Source of the DNA: Fontibacterium universale
Lineage (GTDB): Bacteria; Pseudomonadota; Alphaproteobacteria; Pelagibacterales; Pelagibacteraceae
Direction of reading: 5' to 3'
NCBI GenBank assembly: GCA_965236175.1
Contig: CBDEAT010000003.1
Location: 62,001 to 126,000 of the forward strand
Length of the DNA stretch: 64,000 nucleotides
How positions within the stretch are numbered: the stretch's first letter is position 1; each line of letters starts with the position of its first letter. This document shows, in pieces, positions 62,396 through 64,000 of this stretch. Position numbers and translations under genes: made by a program. The notes below the pieces were generated by a model, which was not told where the DNA came from, made no database searches, and saw only the letters and a program-made list of their open reading frames with translations.

Positions 62396-62788
62396 ATGGC
62401 AGATAATATTCATTTAGAAATCGTAACTCCAAAGCAAGTAGCTTATTCAAAAGCAGTTGATAGTGTTGTTATCTCAGGAATAGAGGGCGATATGGAAATA
62501 TTTAAAGATCATATTTCCATAATTACTTTTCTTAAGGCAGGAAAGATTATTGCAAAAGCAGGAAGCAATGCAGATACATTTTTTTCAACTGGTGGAACAG
62601 TAGAGTTTTCTAATAATAAATTGAGTATTTTATTAGATAATTTTTTTAATAGTTCAGAGTTTCAAAGTGAAGAATTAAATAAATTAAAGCAGAACGCAGA
62701 GAAAAAGTTAAGCAATAAAGAAATCTCTGACGAAGAGATCTATCTTAACAATCAAATTATTGATCAGATTAATAATTTAAAATCTTAA
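62396..62788 (+). CDS. atpC: F1 ATP synthase subunit epsilon AtpC
   Basis: 130 residues. N-terminal beta-sandwich (HLEIVTPKQVAYSKAVDSVV, GIEGDMEIFKDHISIITFLK, FFSTGGTVEFSNNKLSILLD) and a helical C-terminus (ELNKLKQNAEKKLSNKEISD). It couples rotor and c-ring and inhibits ATP hydrolysis. It ends the atp operon and is convergent with rppH (4 bp overlap). Confidence 0.94.
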   Translation: MADNIHLEIVTPKQVAYSKAVDSVVISGIEGDMEIFKDHISIITFLKAGKIIAKAGSNADTFFSTGGTVEFSNNKLSILLDNFFNSSEFQSEELNKLKQNAEKKLSNKEISDEEIYLNNQIIDQINNLKS

Positions 62789-63252
62789 AGATACTTTTTA
62801 AATTCCTCTAAAACTTCTTGATAAAGTTTTTTTTTAAAAGGAACTATTAATTTAGGCAGCTCCAAAGGCTCAGCCCAACGCCAATCATAAAATTCTGCTT
62901 TTTTTTGTTTGATATTAATTTCATCATGTTCTCCTAGAAATTTTGCAAGAAACCAAGTTTGTTTTTGCCCTTTATATTTTCCATCCCAAATTTTTCCAAG
63001 AAGCTCATTAGGTAGATCATAAATAAATTCTTTTTCTGATTTTTTTATAATTTCAATTGATGTAATTCCTGTTTCTTCTTTAAGTTCTCTTTTAGCAGCG
63101 TTCTCAACATTTTCCTCGTGGTCAACCCCACCCTGAGGCATTTGCCATGCTTTAGTACTATCAATTCTTTTTCCAATAAAAACTTTAGTTTCTTGATTAA
63201 GAAGCATTATCCCAACACCTTTTCTGTAAGGAAGATTACTCAAATCTTTCAT
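62785..63252 (-). CDS. rppH: RNA pyrophosphohydrolase RppH (Nudix)
   Basis: 155 residues. The N-terminal LPYRKGVGIMLLNQETKVFI, WQMPQGGVD and the Nudix box GGVDHEENVENAAKRELKEETGI region (glutamates in RELKEETGI), then WFLAKFLGEHDEINIK and WRWAEPLELPKLIVPFKK are typical of RppH/NudH. It removes pyrophosphate from 5' ends of mRNA and so triggers decay. It overlaps the end of the upstream ctpA gene by 4 bp. Confidence 0.93.
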   Translation of the reverse strand: MKDLSNLPYRKGVGIMLLNQETKVFIGKRIDSTKAWQMPQGGVDHEENVENAAKRELKEETGITSIEIIKKSEKEFIYDLPNELLGKIWDGKYKGQKQTWFLAKFLGEHDEINIKQKKAEFYDWRWAEPLELPKLIVPFKKKLYQEVLEEFKKYL

Positions 63253-64000
63253 GACGCTTTTAAAAGCTTAAGGGCGTAAATTAGTTGATTATCGTTTACC
63301 GGATCGTTTATTTTAAAATTATCTTTCTGTTGTTCTACTTTGATGTCTGGCTGCACGCCAATTTCTTCAATTGTTTCTCCGCTTGGTAAATAATATTTAG
63401 CTGTTGTTAATCTTAATCCTCCACCATTAGATAAAGGCATAATTGACTGAACAGAGCCTTTACCAAAAGATTTTTCACCAACAACAATTGCTCGTTTGTG
63501 ATCTTTTAAAGCTCCAGCTACTATTTCGGATGCAGAAGCTGAGCCCCTGTTAATAAGCACAATGAGTGGCTTTCCATTAATTTCATCACCTTTTTTAGAA
63601 TTATAAACTTTTATATCTTTAGGATCTCTTCCTTTCGTAGATACAATTTCTCCACTATCCAAAAATGCATCTGATATTTTAATTGCTTGAGAAAGAAGAC
63701 CGCCAGGATTGTTTCTTAAATCTAAAATATAACCAGTTATGTTTGGTTTGCTTTTGCTTATTTCTCTAATCTTATCTATCAACTCATCGCCACTTTTTTC
63801 ATTAAAAGATCTCAATCTTAAATAACCAATATTTTCTTTAACTTCAGAAACAACAGATTTAGTTTTAATTGTTTCTCTAACTATCTTTACAATTATTGGA
63901 TCATCAACATCTATTCTTCTAATAGTTAAAGTGATTGGAGTACCACTTTTGCCTCGCATAGTATTAACGGCCTCATCTAAAGTTAAGCCTTTAACCTGTT
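63249..64000 (-). CDS. ctpA: carboxy-terminal processing protease CtpA (S41), C-terminal part
   Basis: About 250 codons run off the window's right edge with no start; the visible part begins VKGLTLDEAVNTMRGKSGTP, the end of a PDZ domain. The S41 protease core follows: IGYLRLRSFNEKSGDELIDK, GYILDLRNNPGGLLSQAIKI, the catalytic Ser in NRGSASASEIVAGALKDH and the Lys in VGEKSFGKGSVQSIM, then LTTAKYYLPSGETIEEIGVQ. A periplasmic tail-specific protease by family. Its stop overlaps the rppH start (ATGA), so the two are coupled. Confidence 0.93.
   Translation of the reverse strand, partial: QVKGLTLDEAVNTMRGKSGTPITLTIRRIDVDDPIIVKIVRETIKTKSVVSEVKENIGYLRLRSFNEKSGDELIDKIREISKSKPNITGYILDLRNNPGGLLSQAIKISDAFLDSGEIVSTKGRDPKDIKVYNSKKGDEINGKPLIVLINRGSASASEIVAGALKDHKRAIVVGEKSFGKGSVQSIMPLSNGGGLRLTTAKYYLPSGETIEEIGVQPDIKVEQQKDNFKINDPVNDNQLIYALKLLKAS

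Noticed and set aside
1..64000. tRNA, rRNA, CRISPR arrays, transposases, phage genes, restriction or toxin systems
   Set aside because: I looked for T-loop motifs, spaced repeats and mobile-element proteins in the gaps and frames and found none that I could support by eye.

Overview
The window is A+T-rich, tightly packed alphaproteobacterial DNA. Gene order and protein style point to the SAR11 clade (Pelagibacterales). The evidence is the leuCDB-asd-sdhCDAB-mdh-sucCDAB-lpd supercluster, an F1 ATP synthase operon (atpHAGDC) without F0 genes, the ffh-rpsP-trmD-rplS operon with dapF/ftsY divergent, a glcDEF/TRAP region, very short intergenic gaps and many TAATG or ATGA start/stop overlaps. I saw no rRNA, tRNA, CRISPR array, prophage or insertion sequence. 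The species is inferred from content only.

Layout. 1-7.1 kb: an EVE-domain fragment, a secreted hydrolase, tsaD, hemC-hemD, folD, and an unusual argG region. There a 5'-truncated argG copy and an almost complete argG copy flank about 0.2 kb that encodes the decayed C-terminus of a SPINDLY/O-GlcNAc-transferase-like protein. 7.1-12.3 kb: IalB-like protein, aldo/keto reductase, Bax-inhibitor-1 protein, small membrane proteins, DUF2256, DUF2794, YciB, DUF3108 and HspQ. 12.4-16.6 kb: cytochrome c maturation genes ccmC-D-E-F-G-H. 16.6-24.5 kb: a PagL-like outer-membrane protein and a 2-hydroxyacid/glyoxylate module (lldD-like, aminotransferase, glcDEF, glyoxylate/glycerate dehydrogenase). 24.5-32.7 kb: TerC, a TRAP transporter (dctP, dctQ, dctM), amidase, EamA transporter, beta-hydroxyacid dehydrogenase and hydrolase. 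32.7-37.7 kb: ftsY and dapF divergent from ffh-rpsP-trmD-rplS. 37.7-55.2 kb: leucine biosynthesis, asd and nearly the whole lower TCA cycle. 55.2-64 kb: transaldolase, priA, F1 ATPase, rppH and a partial ctpA.

Function. The window links one-carbon and tetrapyrrole synthesis, periplasmic haem delivery to c-type cytochromes, glycolate/lactate-type oxidation, organic-acid uptake, succinate oxidation and ATP synthesis, which is the core of an oligotrophic respiratory heterotroph.

Caution. Ten conserved reading frames or frame positions are broken (hemC, argG copy 2, ccmF, glyoxylate reductase, dctP, leuD, sdhC, and sucA three times). Every one is repaired by removing a single base. Three more such sites lie in the glycosyltransferase remnant. 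This one-directional pattern most likely reflects insertion-type consensus errors. I therefore annotate the broken essential genes as single genes and flag the breaks.
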